Position numbers and translations under genes: made by a program
The notes under the pieces: model-generated
Database searches by the model: none
The model's input: only the letters and a program-made list of their open reading frames with translations
Told to the model about the DNA's origin: nothing
NCBI RefSeq assembly: GCF_024868665.1
Contig: NC_079898.1
Coordinates: forward strand, 7,956,009 to 8,020,008
Origin: Triplophysa rosa
Taxonomy: Eukaryota > Chordata > Actinopteri > Cypriniformes > Nemacheilidae
Direction: 5' to 3'
Length of the DNA: 64,000 nt
Part shown: positions 1-10,539 of the stretch, piece by piece
How the letters are laid out: the number at the start of each line of letters is the position of its first letter
Position numbering within the stretch: position 1 is the first letter of the stretch

Positions 1-188
1 GTGCGTGTTGTGTATGTGGAGTGTTTTGTGTGTGGGTGTGTCTGTCTTCTGTGTTTTCAACCTTTTCTTGTTTTTGCAGGTACAACTTTGATTGTTTTGC
101 TTGTAGTCAATGTGTCTCATGTACAGCTGCTTTGTAACAATGAAAATTGTAAAAGCGCTATATAAATAAAGTTGAGTTGAGTTGAGTT
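1..188 (+). mobile_element. 3' end of an L2-type LINE
   Basis: The segment ends in an untranslated tail with AAAAGCGCTATATAAATAAA followed by short TTGAG tandem repeats (about 168-188). This is the usual 3' terminus of fish L2-clade LINEs. Only the tail is in the window. It abuts, on its right, the broken reverse transcriptase of another LINE on the other strand, so it probably inserted into that older copy. Confidence 0.7.
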
Positions 189-189
189 G

Positions 190-895
190 TAGATACTGAC
201 ACTGTTGATAGATGGTTTCTTAGGAATGGGGACAATAGTGGCAGATTTAAAACAGTTAGGGACAGTGCAGGTGGACAGAGAGAGGTTGAAGATGAAAATG
301 AAAACCTCAGTCAGCTGGTCAGCGCAATCTCTCGGTACTCTCCCTGGAATACCGTCGTGACCAGCAGCCTTCCTAGGGTTCACACCGCGGAGCACTCTCC
401 TGACCTCGTCAGTGCTCACAGTGAGTGCCAGGTTGTCCATAAGTGATACTGGTATGGGCCCGGTGTCTGCTTTAGTTGACTCAAAGCGAGCAAAGAAATG
501 ATTAAGCTCCTCAGCCAAGTTACTGCTGATGCTGATGTCCAAATCTTTGGAAAACTTAATGTTTGTGAGTTGCTGTATGCCCTGCCAGACATGCCTTCGC
601 TGAAATGTCCATCTATCTTTCTCCTATAGGCTGCTTTTCCCTCCTTAATGCCTGTTTTTAAATTAGATCTAGCAATGCTGTATAGTTCCAAATTACCGAA
701 CCTGAAGGCTGTGTCACGGTCCCTCAGCAGCTGCTTGACACCCCTGACCATCCACGGTTTGTTGTTTTGATAACATCTGGTCTGTTTCTCAACAGTCACA
801 TTATCAATTTTAAGTTTTAATGTAAAATAAAACGGTGGATGTAAAATCTGTTCAATTCTGTCGTAAAAATAACACCTAAATTTAAACATTTTTAC
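190..895 (-). pseudogene. LINE ORF2 fragment: linker and start of reverse transcriptase (Rex1/L2-like)
   Basis: Read on the minus strand, two frames give LINE protein. About 889-600 encodes the linker between endonuclease and RT (NNKPWMVRGVKQLLRDRD). About 542-200 encodes the start of the RT domain (KAAGHDGIPGRV, then FKSATIVPIPKKPS). A frameshift separates the two parts. The RT stops at the border with the plus-strand LINE tail, before the catalytic YxDD region, so the copy is dead. The clade is inferred from the KAAG.DGIPGRV and TIVPVPKK-like motifs; Rex1 and L2 cannot be told apart by eye. Confidence 0.75.
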
Positions 896-1235
896 TCTCT
901 TTTAACAGTCAGAAGCAAAGCATGCTGGGAAATATGCTTTAACTCATTCCGTGAATGTGTCCATATATGTGTATACATACATTCACTTTTATATGGGAAT
1001 ATCTATGTGCAATATATACTCAATTAAAGATCAAATGTGATGAATACAGTATTAGATCTATTTTTGTCTTCGTTTCTAAATATATTTGTATGTTCAATAT
1101 ATAGCCATATATTGTCAATGTATATATTGCTGTTTATTGAAAAATATTAGCACCAGTGTCCAATATATGGAAATGTATTTTGTAATATATCGCAATATAT
1201 TTCGCAGTATATTCCCGTATATTTTTGTTCCGTAA
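862..1235 (+). repeat. AT-rich dispersed repeat, copy A
   Basis: Bases about 868-1117 recur in inverted orientation at 33020-33252, including the shared word CAGTCAGAAGCAAAGCATGC. The far end (about 1195-1235, ATTCCCGTATATTTTTGTTC) recurs inverted at about 18593-18625. The three places therefore carry pieces of one interspersed family. It has no coding capacity and its class is unknown. Confidence 0.65.
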
Positions 1236-1344
1236 GGGTTCATTCACATCATGCCTAGCTACATCAGAACCATAATAACAACAACATCATATCTCTTTCT
1301 ACTCCTGTGTTTCTGAGCTCCCCACATGACAAGATGCCATAGAA

Positions 1345-2310
1345 AGAAAAATAAGTTCCGTATGGTTCCATAAAGAACCTTTAACATCCACGGAATCTTT
1401 TTTTTAACAAAATGTTTTTTTATAGTAGAAAAAGATAATACAGACAGAAAGTTCTTTTAACACTAGAACTCCTGGATATCTATTATGAGAATGGCAGTAG
1501 TCATTTTGACCACTCATTCTAGACTGTAGACTGTCCGGTGTTCTGTTTTAGGACACCGACTAGTGGAAGAGCAAAGTTTTTTTTACAGCAGTGAATGTTG
1601 TTTTAGTCTAAACGGCAACAAATATGGATTGATGCAGAATATTTCGTTAGATAAAAACATGGTATGAATTTTAGAAACTATAACATCTATGCTTTTTCAA
1701 TATTTTGAAAAACGCTCAGGATTTTACAACGCTCAGGAGCTATTTGGATCACATGAATGTGGCCACCACTGGAATTAACAATATGCATTTCATTGCATAG
1801 TAAAAACCTGCATAGACATGTATGGACATATGACAAAATTAGCAAGATCAAAAACAGTTATAAAGAATATACGCTAACCTGTGGGAAAACGAACTGATTT
1901 AGAAAGCTGTATTTCTTTTTTGCTGACATTTAGAGGGTAAGCTACATTTTAGCTTAGCAATAACATCAAAAATGCCAGATAATAAGTTGCTAGGCAACAG
2001 TGGCGCAAATCTTAAATGGCGGGAAAGAGCACTGAAATTATACAGTGTCTGTAATGGTCAATTTGACCGCCATGGCAGTTCGAGGTAGAAATACTCAGAA
2101 TTCTTTTGTATTTTGTAATAAAAAACAATGTTAGAATAAAATATACATATATTTAAGAAAAGTCAGGGTACTGTAGTTGTATGGGTTTTATTTCAACATA
2201 GTTGTTACATTGCAAGTTTTAAAAATGGTCAAAATGACTGCCTTTGTAGTTGTAGTGTTAAGGTTCTTTGAAGAACCAAAAATGGTTATTTTACTGGCCT
2301 CAAATGACTT
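1345..2310. mobile_element. Non-autonomous DNA element of the GGTTCTTTGAAGAACC type, split by a piggyBac-like insertion
   Basis: Left part (about 1350-1456) has GGTTCCATAAAGAACC and a T-rich middle. Right part (2262-2310) has GGTTCTTTGAAGAACC. Removing 1457-2257 rejoins the two around a single TTAA. Such GAACC-rich inverted repeats are common short DNA elements in fish. Its ends are not clear. Confidence 0.5.
1457..2261. mobile_element. Non-autonomous piggyBac-like element (805 bp, TTAA target site)
   Basis: TTAA lies at 1457-1460 and 2258-2261. Just inside, the ends read inward as CACTAGAACT and CACTACAACT (9 of 10 identical). Both ends then carry a subterminal AGTCATTTTGACC. A duplicated TTAA directly followed by CACTA-type inverted ends is the signature of piggyBac elements. 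A further GGTCAATTTGACCGCC motif lies near 2057. The interior has no transposase frame, so it would depend on an enzyme supplied elsewhere. The alternative is another TTAA-targeting family. Confidence 0.72.
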
Positions 2311-3120
2311 CAACAACGGAACACAACATATAGTATGTGATTTAGGGTTGGGTTGATAGATGCAACTCATAGCTCGCATCACCAACAAGAAGGAATAACA
2401 CTATGGTATCATTTTGGATCGATAACAAGATAGTATAATCTATAGTGACAGATGTGAGGGATGAGAGAAATCATGTAGGTTGTCTTCTTATCGAACCAAT
2501 GCAACTAAAGAGCAAGGCAAGTGAGGTGCAAAGGGAAATTCTGCATGTCTTCTCCTCATCGAGCCGCTAAGAGGACTAAAAGAAGTGCCGTGTGAGTTGT
2601 TTGTTTGCTATCTTGTACAAAGAATCAAAAGTTAAATAACACCTTTTACTCGTGGCTGAACATACTGTTTTATTAATTGTAATTGTTACATATGGTATGA
2701 TAATGATTGACAAGTTGTCTAAAACTGAGGTTGATGCAGATATTAAGCTAGATGAAATCTGGGGAATGGTCAGATAAACAATCTGAAGGCTTTAAAACCA
2801 AGACAAAACAAAGGCAGAAATAGTTGCATAAATTAAGATCAAACTGCTGAAATGTGATTTCTGTGGAACTTAATGACATCTGATATATGGGGAAAAAGAG
2901 AGAAAGAAATTAATACAGAAAGAAGATTCAAGACTGTTTTCTTTTTTTTACTTTGTCCAAATTATTGGACATATATTATATTACAATAGACAAAAACAAC
3001 CACAATCGCGAAGAAAAAGTTATGAAAGGCATTTTGAAAATCGGACAACATAGATGTTATGGGTTAAAAAGGCTGAAACTGGAAATGTAAAATCTGACAC
3101 AGACAAATAAAACATAGGGC
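2311..3120. other. No gene seen
   Basis: AT-rich sequence without a long frame or recognisable repeat end. The only open frames are short and start at random. Confidence 0.5.
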
Positions 3121-3758
3121 TTTGATAGATAAACATTGTGCTGTGGATGATAGTGTATTTCAAGGGGTAATATTGGGGCAGTATCTGTTTTTCCCACCTG
3201 CCAGGATTCTAGCCCCTTTTATTTTTTTGCATGCACACAGGAGACACTGTATATCTCAAAAAGCAATAATTCATAATGGCATAGATAGTTTAATATTTCA
3301 AGGGTGCACACATTACTTGTGACCCCTGATAGATAATAGTTCAAGGGGGTAATAATTGGGCAGGATCTGTTCTGCCTAACTGCCAGGAGTCTACCCCCTT
3401 CAAACTAATCTATTGATGCACATATAGTCTGGAACAACTAGCTTGATACATGCACTCAAGCAACACTGGATATCTCGTAGAGAATTTCCTCAAATTGACA
3501 TCCTGTTACTGGCACATTTTAGACCTCAAAGGCTGCACATACAAATTGGCCCTAAAGCAAAGACCTAGTAACAGTAACATTCTCGGCCATCAGATAACGT
3601 CTCCCTGCTATAACTGGCTAATTTTAGGCTTTTTGTGGTGTGTGGGTTGTTACATTGAGGCTGGCTTTTTATCTCATTCAATACAGGGGAACCTTAACTG
3701 ACAGCAACATTCTTAGTTGTCAAGATAAGTTATCCTGCTTTGATGGAAAGTTTAGTTC
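3121..3758. repeat. Degenerate copies of the window's main SINE/repeat family
   Basis: Two near-copies of a unit with AAGGGGGTAATNTTGGGGCAG ... CTGCCAGGATTCTACCCC lie at about 3160-3220 and 3340-3400. They are followed by the module with TCTCATTCAATACAGGGGAA, ACAGCAACATTCTTAGTTG and TGATGGAAA (about 3600-3755). The same modules recur at 7.6-7.8, 9.5-9.7, 12.2-13.8 and 17.9 kb. No protein is encoded. Confidence 0.7.
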
Positions 3759-4338
3759 TGTCATGACAACTCTCAGAGTGTTTAGCGTGGTAGTGTGCAT
3801 GACATATAATGTATTTGGTCTTGGCGGAATAGATCTGCTACGCGGCTGCTGCTACGGTGGAGCAAGTAAGGAGACTTGCTACTGCCAATATATCCACAAC
3901 ATGCTGCTGTGTATATAAGGAATGCTGCTGCTGCACATACAACATATGAATAAATCACAGTTTATGTGGTCCTTGTAGCATATCTATACAGGTGGAGCTG
4001 GCGAAGGAGGAGGGTTCTGAAACGCGCTGCACTGCTGCAACAATCACTAGCCGAGATTTAAACGTAGAGCAGCAAGCTCATTGGCTGCTGATATGGTGGG
4101 AACCAATCACTTCACCATGTAATAGTTATTATGTCGGATAGGTTTAGACTTTAAGACTGCGCCGTCTAGAGTTTCATGCCAGAACTATTCATTTCTGTCA
4201 TGACAACTCTCGGAGTGTTTAGCATGGTAGTGTGCATGACATATAATGTATTTGGTCTTGGCGGAGTAGATCTGCTATGCTGCTGCTGCTGTGTGCATAT
4301 AAGGAATGCTGCTGCTGCACATATAACATATGAATAAA
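3759..4338 (+). mobile_element. Possible miniature LTR (TRIM-like) element
   Basis: Two direct copies begin TGTCATGACAACTCTC at 3759 and 4196 and run to an AATAAA at 3949-3954 and 4333-4338. Both contain GACATATAATGTATTTGGTC and a TATA-like CATATAAGGAATG upstream of AATAAA, as in LTR U3-R. The first copy has an extra stretch of about 50 bp in its CTG-rich part. Only about 240 bp separate the copies, and the middle (4015-4190) recurs alone at 5799-5975. No target-site duplication or primer-binding site is evident, so the LTR reading is an inference. Confidence 0.4.
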
Positions 4339-4471
4339 CCCCCAACAAAGCAGGAGACACAGAAATGATCAATTCAAGGACAGGACAGGAACACCCCCAA
4401 CAGATCTATCGCCAAGACATGTGTACTGCTGCTGCCCCAAAGGACTATGTGAACTGCATGTATTACCATCT

Positions 4472-4729
4472 ATGTGTGCCTGGGCTTTCATGCCGACTGG
4501 CTAAATGCTAATGATCTATGGGTTATGTGTGCCTGGGCTTTCATGCCGACCGGCGTAACGCTAATGGCCTATGACTATGTGTGCCTTGGCTTACCTCGCC
4601 AACCGGCTTAACACTAGTGGCTTATAACTACTGTATGTGAGCCTTGGCTACCAAGCCAACTGGCTTAACACTGATGCCTATGATTATGCGAACCTTGGCT
4701 TTCATGCCAACCAGCTTAATTCTAATAGA
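4472..4729. repeat. Minisatellite, about five units of about 52 bp
   Basis: Units start with ATGTGTGCCTGGGCTTTCAT at 4472 and 4525 and continue as diverged copies near 4577, 4635 and 4686. Each has GCC(T/A)(T/A)GGCT...GCC.ACCGGCT.AA. Divergence rises towards the right end. Confidence 0.75.
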
Positions 4730-4734
4730 CGCGC

Positions 4735-5798
4735 ACTAAGTGCAATGTTATTTATCGATGATACGTTGTAGTCCAAAGATGAGACCCCAGCATCCACCCG
4801 AGCAATTTATCAAGATAAGGTCATTGATACTTATCTCGACGATTAAATCAATGAAGCACATGCTTCTGCCATTGCACACACTTAGATACCATGGAATTAC
4901 TCGCGGAGTAGGCGACCCCAGACATAGTGGGGCGACTCTGTACAACGCTGGTTGAGCGGCCAATTATGACCTGATTCCAGTAAAGAATCAGTAATTGGAA
5001 AGATTCTTTACAAAGATGCATTTATTGACAGTCTTGGATGACATCTGCACCACTTATCCTTGGCAATGATATCTGTATTACGATAGGTATAATTACGACC
5101 ATGTATACTGAGACCATTGCACACTGACAGTATACAGAAGATATACAAATACATTGACAATCAATCTGTGTCATTACGGAAAAGGCATGGTGTAGTTACG
5201 AGCAATAACAAGTTAAAATATACACACGTGTGACACTGCACGACTAATCCTATTTAGCGTATTCTCTCGTGGCAATTTACGCTTCTACGGTGCTCATCGC
5301 TCACCAGTAGTAGCCACGAAGATCGGAGGACATCAATACGTGTACTAGTTAACAACATATGCACGGCTTTAGTTACGGGGAGGCATGAACGCATAATACG
5401 GGCATAGACAAGATGTAGAGATGAGCATTCATCAATTTGTCTTCCTGTGCAATACTTAATCAGTCCGTGTGGACGACAACTTGGTTCCTAGGACAGCTGT
5501 ACACCAGTACAATACAAACAACCGAGAGTTTATTCATTTAGCCTTTTCCATATAGTTACTTCGGCATGTTTGAATGATAGCTCTAGCTGCATGTTGCTCG
5601 TGCTGTACCAACGCATATGTGTAAAATTTGCTGCTGATAGCTTGATGTTAGCTCGAGCATGCAATGCAAGACTGCTAACAAGAAAACGTATTGACTGTTA
5701 CATGGTTAATCATTTTGAAATAATTTAGGCAGATCACACATTTTGCACAGCGAGTAGTAAGGAGTAAAGATCATTCACTTATCTTAGGTCTGGTTGCT
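4735..5798. other. No gene seen
   Basis: About 1 kb of mixed-composition sequence. Short open frames on both strands overlap (4740-4963) and neither resembles a known protein. This may be the inside of a degraded retroelement, because the flanks 4015-4190 and 5799-5975 are direct repeats. Confidence 0.4.
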
Positions 5799-5975
5799 TT
5801 CTGAAACGAGCTGCACTGCTGCAACAATCACTAGCCGAGATTTAAACGTAGAGCAGCAAGCTCATTTGGGCTGCTGATACGGAGGGAACCAATCACTTCA
5901 CCGTGTAGTAGTTATTATGTCGGATAGGTTTAGACTTTAAGACTGCGCCGTCTAGAGTTTCATGGCAGAACTATT
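5799..5975 (+). repeat. Second copy of the 4015-4190 repeat
   Basis: The about 176-bp sequence from TTCTGAAACGNGCTGCACTG to GGCAGAACTATT matches 4015-4190 in the same orientation with few mismatches, including the word GTCGGATAGGTTTAGAC. It is 1.78 kb downstream of its partner. Confidence 0.8.
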
Positions 5976-5984
5976 TATTGATAT

Positions 5985-6760
5985 CAGGCTGAAACTATAC
6001 GAAACTACTTGTCGTTGTGTTAAAAGTCAGCATGGTTAATGTGAGGCAAGCATGAACTTTATATCTAATAGAACACAGGGGGAACGCAATCTGACAGTAA
6101 CATTATCCTATAATGTTTATGCCATACGGGACCGGGGGCACTGAGCATGCATTACCGGTGCCAGTGGGGCTATAACAGCCTTAGCCAATGGGTTGGCGCG
6201 CATGGTTGCGTTGATTTTGGTAATGTGTTGTAATGTTATGCCATACGGGACCGGGGGCACTGAGCATGCATTAACGGTGTGGGCAGTTGTGGCCTAATGG
6301 TTAGAGAGTCGGACTCGTGACCAAGGTTGCCGATGGGCGTCTTGTGATAAAGGGCCAAAACACCCAATGAGGCTAAGGTGCACAACTGATGATGTGTCGC
6401 ATTGATGGGAACCATACAAAGGGCATTATCACCAGTACCTCACCAAAAGGCATCTTTCACCTAGGATAATGGATGTGATGAAAGTAGGATCGGACACACA
6501 ACTCATGAGATGTCTCTCTGATAATAGCAATACTTACAATAGTAAATATGCTATGTATTCTATAATCATTTATCCCCAAAACACAGAGGATGCCTACCCG
6601 ACGAACCCAATGAAACCTCAGACCTCCTTTCCTCTATTCCTATTCTTGACTGCTACCCCTGTCATGCATAAGACGTTTGAAATGTATGTCCTATTGGGCA
6701 ATTCAACTGTGCTGAAATAGTGGGATTATAACACCTAGTCCTATTAAGCGAAAAATTATC
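5985..6760 (+). repeat. Dispersed repeat with internal 110-bp tandem units, copy 1
   Basis: Two tandem units with GCCATACGGGACCGGGGGCA and GAGCATGCATTA begin at about 6118 and 6237. The block 6333-6510 (ACACCCAATGAGGCTAAGGT, CACCAAAAGGCATCTTTCAC) and the end 6690-6750 (TCCTATTGGGCAATT) are shared, in the same order, with 47690-48565. A V-SINE head (GGGCAGTTGTGGCCTAATGG, about 6280-6332) interrupts this copy. No coding frame is recognised and the class is unknown. Confidence 0.65.
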
Positions 6761-6796
6761 AGCCAACATATAACATCCTCCTGCTATAACTGTAAC

Positions 6797-6870
6797 AGGT
6801 CTAGTGGTCCAGAGGTTAGTGCACTAGGATTGTGGGGTGTAGGTTGTTACATTGAAAGTGTTTTTGAAAG
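6797..6870 (+). mobile_element. tRNA-derived SINE head
   Basis: GGTCTAGTGGTCCAGAGGTTAGTGC-like sequence supplies a pol III box A. It is followed at normal tRNA spacing by GTAGGTTGTTACATTG, a worn box B. It matches other copies at about 13225 and 13568. Confidence 0.55.
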
Positions 6871-6879
6871 TAGTTCTGC

Positions 6880-7560
6880 ATCAGCTGCAAAGTTTCTGAA
6901 TGAATATAAGATTTTGGATGCATTCCAACCAGGTTTCAGAAAAACTCCACTCTGCAGAGACGGCGCTTGTTAAAGTTTTAAATGACATTTTATTGGCTAC
7001 TGACTCTACTGTTAGATTTAAGTGCTGCATTCTATACAATTGTCCACAAGGTCTTGCAATCTCGGCTTGAGAAAGTTGTGGGGATCAGAGAGAATATGTT
7101 AAGCTGGTTTTAGTCTTATCTTAAAAATAGAAGTTTTTCGATCAATATAGGATTTTGCCATTCAAGTGTGGTCCCCCTGACTTGTGGGTCCCCCAAGGAT
7201 CTTTCTTGGCCCCCTTATTGATTTCCCTATATATGCTTCTCTTAGGTTCTATTTTTTAAAAAGCATGGCTTGTTCTAACATTGCTACATGGACGACACCC
7301 AACTTTATCTGCCTCGGAAGCACAAAAATGGTCTAGACTCCCTTTCTGCCTGTCTTCTGAATGTAAAAGCTTGGATCTCGTCAAATTTCTTACATTTAAA
7401 TGAGAGTAAAACAGAGATCATTGTGTTCGGCTCCTCTGATATTCCAAACATTGATCAATTTATTTCTGGTGTTTAATCGTCTTCAGCAAAATCATGTGTA
7501 AAAAACTTGGGTGTCGTCTTTGATAGTGCACTTAAATTTGATTAATTCAGTTGTAAAATC
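6880..7560 (+). pseudogene. L2-type LINE reverse transcriptase fragment
   Basis: With frame changes this reads as L2-like RT. It gives DAFQPGFRK, LSAAFYTIVHKVLQSRL, a worn LTCGSPK and PYICFS region, then at 7288 MDDTQLYLPRK (the catalytic YxDD as YMDD), SNFLHLNESKTEIIVFGS and VKNLGVVFDSALKFD. The order matches the palm of the better preserved L2 copy at 27.5-29.2 kb. Several stops and shifts make it non-functional. It is embedded in the SINE-family block, which resumes at about 7610. Confidence 0.8.
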
Positions 7561-7815
7561 AAGTTTTTACCAATTAAGAGCTCTGGCTAAAGTGAAGTCC
7601 TTTCTTTCTGTTTTGCCTAACTGCCACAATTCTAACCCCTTCAAATTTATGCATTGATGCACATCTTGTCAAAAACAACTAGTTTGATGCATGCACTCAA
7701 GCAACACTGCATTCCTCTTGGAGAATTTCCTCAAATTTACATATTGTTACTGGCAAATTTCTACCTTCAAAGGCTGCACATACAAACTGGCCTTAAAGTA
7801 AAGACCCAGACTTGT

Positions 7816-8324
7816 TGTCATGACACAGGGTGAGACATGGACAGAGGACCCAAGTGCAGACAGCGGGTAAGGGGTTAACAAGACATTTTAATAATGAAAC
7901 AAAACAAAAACCTACGAGGGGGTAACATAAAACAAGGGAAGATCACAACATGACAAGACAGGACTAAGACTAACTACACTGAAACTAGACTGGAGATAAC
8001 AAACAAGGACTACAATTAACTAAACTAGACTTGACAGGGAACAAGAACTCACCAGAAGAATGACAGATAACACAATGAACCAGCACGGGACAGAAAACAC
8101 AAGGACATTATAAAGGGGATAAATCAAGAGGTAACAGGTGCGGGGCATGAACTAATAACGAGCACTAACGAGGGAACAAGAGGGCAGGAACAATGACGAG
8201 ACCTGGAGAGAGTATGGCAAGCCAAAAGGGCCAAAACGCCTCTCTCCACATGAAACAAGAGGTTCTGCCATGGTTCTGCCACAAGATCAAGAAAAGCAAG
8301 ACAAGATGGGGCAGAACCATGACA
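7816..8324 (-). repeat. LTR (3' LTR in element orientation)
   Basis: It begins TGTCATGACACAGGG and ends GGCAGAACCATGACA. It is nearly identical to 9013-9537, differing by scattered substitutions and small indels. It is related in layout to the solo LTRs at 45262 and 54634. Confidence 0.88.
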
Positions 8325-8379
8325 GGAGCGGCAACCTGACGCTCCTCAAGGAACAAACAAGACAAGACAGACTGTGACA

Positions 8380-8955
8380 TTAACAAAAACAGGGCAACAT
8401 GATAAAACAATAACCATAAAAAATTGGGGGGGGTAACAAGAGTCCAAGGGGGGAGTCCAAACAAAGGCAAAACACAAAAGTCCACACAAGGGCACAGACT
8501 GGATTGCCGGCTGACACACGGACTGGGAGGCCGGCTATCACCGGCTGGGCAGGCCTGGATGTCGACGAGACAGGGCGAGAAGTCGGTGGCTGGGCAGCTC
8601 TCTCTGGCAGCTGGGCAGCCTTCTCCGACGGCTGGGCAGCAAACAAGGACACACGGGCTGGATCACCGGTGGAACAGGAACAGGAACAACACAAAGACAG
8701 GGTGTCGACTCGACAGGCCTGGGATGCCGGCAGGGATCTGTGGCGGGAACAGGACACCGGCGGTCTCGACCCTGAAGGGGAACCCGACGACCTCAACCCT
8801 GGAAGGGAGCCCAACGGTCTTGACCCCGGACAGAGTTCCGATGGTCCCGACTCTGGAAGGGAGCCCAACGGTCTTGACCCCGGACAGAGTTCCGATGGTC
8901 CCGACTCTGGAAGGGAGCCCGGCGGCCTCAACCCTGGAAGGGATTCAGGCGGCAT
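8380..8955 (-). pseudogene. Pro/Ser-rich tandem-repeat frame inside the LTR element
   Basis: The minus strand gives a 191-residue frame rich in Pro, Ser and Gly with repeats of SLPESGPSELCPGSRPLG. Two 54-bp DNA units at 8803-8856 and 8857-8910 underlie it. No zinc knuckle, protease or RT is present. Such repeat-coding spacers are seen in other non-autonomous fish LTR elements, including those at 57.4 and 63.7 kb here. Frames on the opposite strand over the same bases are open too, because the sequence is GC-rich and periodic, so expression is not implied. Confidence 0.45.
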
Positions 8956-9012
8956 CGACCCCTCCCGCTGCGATCCCTCTGTCTGCTGGTTCCTGGGTTG
9001 GCTGGTTCATTC

Positions 9013-9537
9013 TGTCATGACACGGGGTGAGACATGGACAGAGGACCCAAGTGCAGACAGCGGGTAAGGGGTTAACAAGACATTTTAATAATAAAACAAA
9101 CAAAAAAACCCACGAGGGGGTAATATAATAAAACAAGAGAAGATCACAACATGACAAGACAGGACTAAGACTAACTACACTGAAACTAGACTGGAGATAA
9201 CATAAACAAGAACTACAATTAACTAAACTAGACTTGACAGGGAACAAGAACTCACCAGACGAATGACAGATAACACAAAGAACCAGCACGGGACAGAAAA
9301 CACAAGGGCATTATAAAGGGGATAAATCAAGAGGTAACAGGTGCGGGGCATGAACTAATAACGAGCACTAATGAGGGAACAAGAGAACAGGAACAATGAC
9401 GAGACCTGGAGAGAGTATGGCAGGCCAAAAGGGCCAAAATGCCTCTCTCCACATGAAACAAGAAGTTCTGCCATGGCTCTGCCACAAGATCAAGAAAATC
9501 AAGACAAGATGGGGCAGAACCATGACACTTGTCCAGT
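9013..9537 (-). repeat. LTR (5' LTR in element orientation)
   Basis: Partner of 7816-8324. It starts TGTCATGACACGGGG and ends GGCAGAACCATGACA, followed by the TSD CTTGT. Confidence 0.88.
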
Positions 9538-9700
9538 GGTTAGTTTGTTGGGTTTGTGGGGTGCAGGTTTTTGGATTGAGTCCAAGCTTTCTTTTTTCTC
9601 ATATAATACTGGGGAAACTTATCTGACAGCAACATCTTAGTCGTCAGGAAAGGTTTTCTTGTTTTGATAGAAAGTTTAGTGATATGAAGCTGAAAGTGGT
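9538..9700 (+). mobile_element. tRNA-derived SINE, right part after the LTR insertion
   Basis: Box A remnant CCAGTGGTTAG, box B remnant GTGCAGGTTTTTGGATTGAG, then the body words CTTATCTGACAGCAACATC, TAGTCGTCAGGAAAGG and TGATAGAAAGTTTAG. The left part of box A is at 7801-7815. Confidence 0.65.
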
Positions 9701-10384
9701 GTTAAAGGAGTCGTATGTAACATTGAAACCTAGCGGTTGAGCTTGGTATCGCAGTCCAAATTCAAAATATTGATGAGAGTTTTCCCCCGCCCCTACTCCT
9801 CCTCAGACTCGATGCTCACAGGAGTTGCCAGCCACTGACAGGAATGTAATGGAAAGCATCAACTCTTACACTGTAAGTTTATCTGATTATTTATACGTTT
9901 GCAGTGGTTTTGTTGTTTGCAAATATAACTCAATCAAATATAACTCAAATCAGCAGCTCGTTTCAGAGGTTGCGTCCTCCGGAGGTCGCATTTACGGGCA
10001 ATATTGCTGTCTCGTTTAAATAACCATAATAAAATAGCATATTACTCCTCGTAAGTTGTTAAATAAATAAAAATAAAAAATAAAACTATTTTTACAACAC
10101 GTAACATGTATGAACATGAACGTTTAAATACCCAAACACTGTTTATGAACAAATTCCCACGTTTTAATAGCTATCATAGATAACGATAACCTTGAATGCT
10201 CTAACATTCTCCCGGCGTCTCACGGTGACATCTCGTAAACACGCGAATGTTACGCGTGGTTGACTCAAATGCATTGAGGTTGGAAGTCGGATATTTTACG
10301 TCATAATATCCAAAACCTGAGTTGTCTCGAATGTAGCATTAAGGCTCATATCATTTAATCTTTCAAAGCTGGAAAACGTTGTTG
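9701..10384. other. No gene seen
   Basis: MITE-like unique-looking sequence with a 5' AAAGGAGTCGTATGTAACATTG and AT-rich runs near 10050. No recognisable protein. Confidence 0.4.
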
Positions 10385-10510
10385 TCAGATGAGGTTCCCC
10401 TGTGTTCAATGAGAGAAAAAATGAGGGGGACCAGGGCTTCAAACCACCCACCTGTCCATCTCAAGCCCAAAGCACTAACCATTACACCAGTTTGTCGATT
10501 GGTGGAACCA
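10385..10510 (-). mobile_element. tRNA-derived SINE, minus strand
   Basis: On the minus strand there is box A TGGTGTAATGGTTAGTGC and box B GGTTTGAAGCC, then the family body with CACAGGGGAACCTCATCTG. This copy shows the tRNA origin of the family best. Confidence 0.7.
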
Positions 10511-10539
10511 GCTGGAAAGTAAAGTTAAAATTGGCCATC

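Larger units (their letters stand above)
7816..9537 (-). mobile_element. Non-autonomous Gypsy-type LTR retrotransposon, complete with TSD
   Basis: The element runs TGTCATGACAC...CATGACA and is flanked by an exact 5-bp duplication CTTGT (7811-7815 and 9538-9542). The LTRs are 7816-8324 (509 bp) and 9013-9537 (525 bp). Both contain, read on the minus strand, CCCCTTTATAATG as TATA region and ATTAAAATG as polyadenylation region, which sets the orientation. The interior is only 688 bp and lacks protease, RT and integrase. It must move in trans, if at all. The target is box A of a tRNA-SINE: removing the element restores GACTTGTCCAGTGGTTAG. Confidence 0.88.

Noticed and set aside
4740..4963. Overlapping 71-codon frames on both strands
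   Set aside because: Mutually antisense, no recognisable motif, no splice or promoter context.
8424..9067. Two long plus-strand frames of about 190 codons
   Set aside because: They are antisense to the LTR element (minus strand by its TATA and polyadenylation regions) and are open because of the periodic GC-rich repeats.
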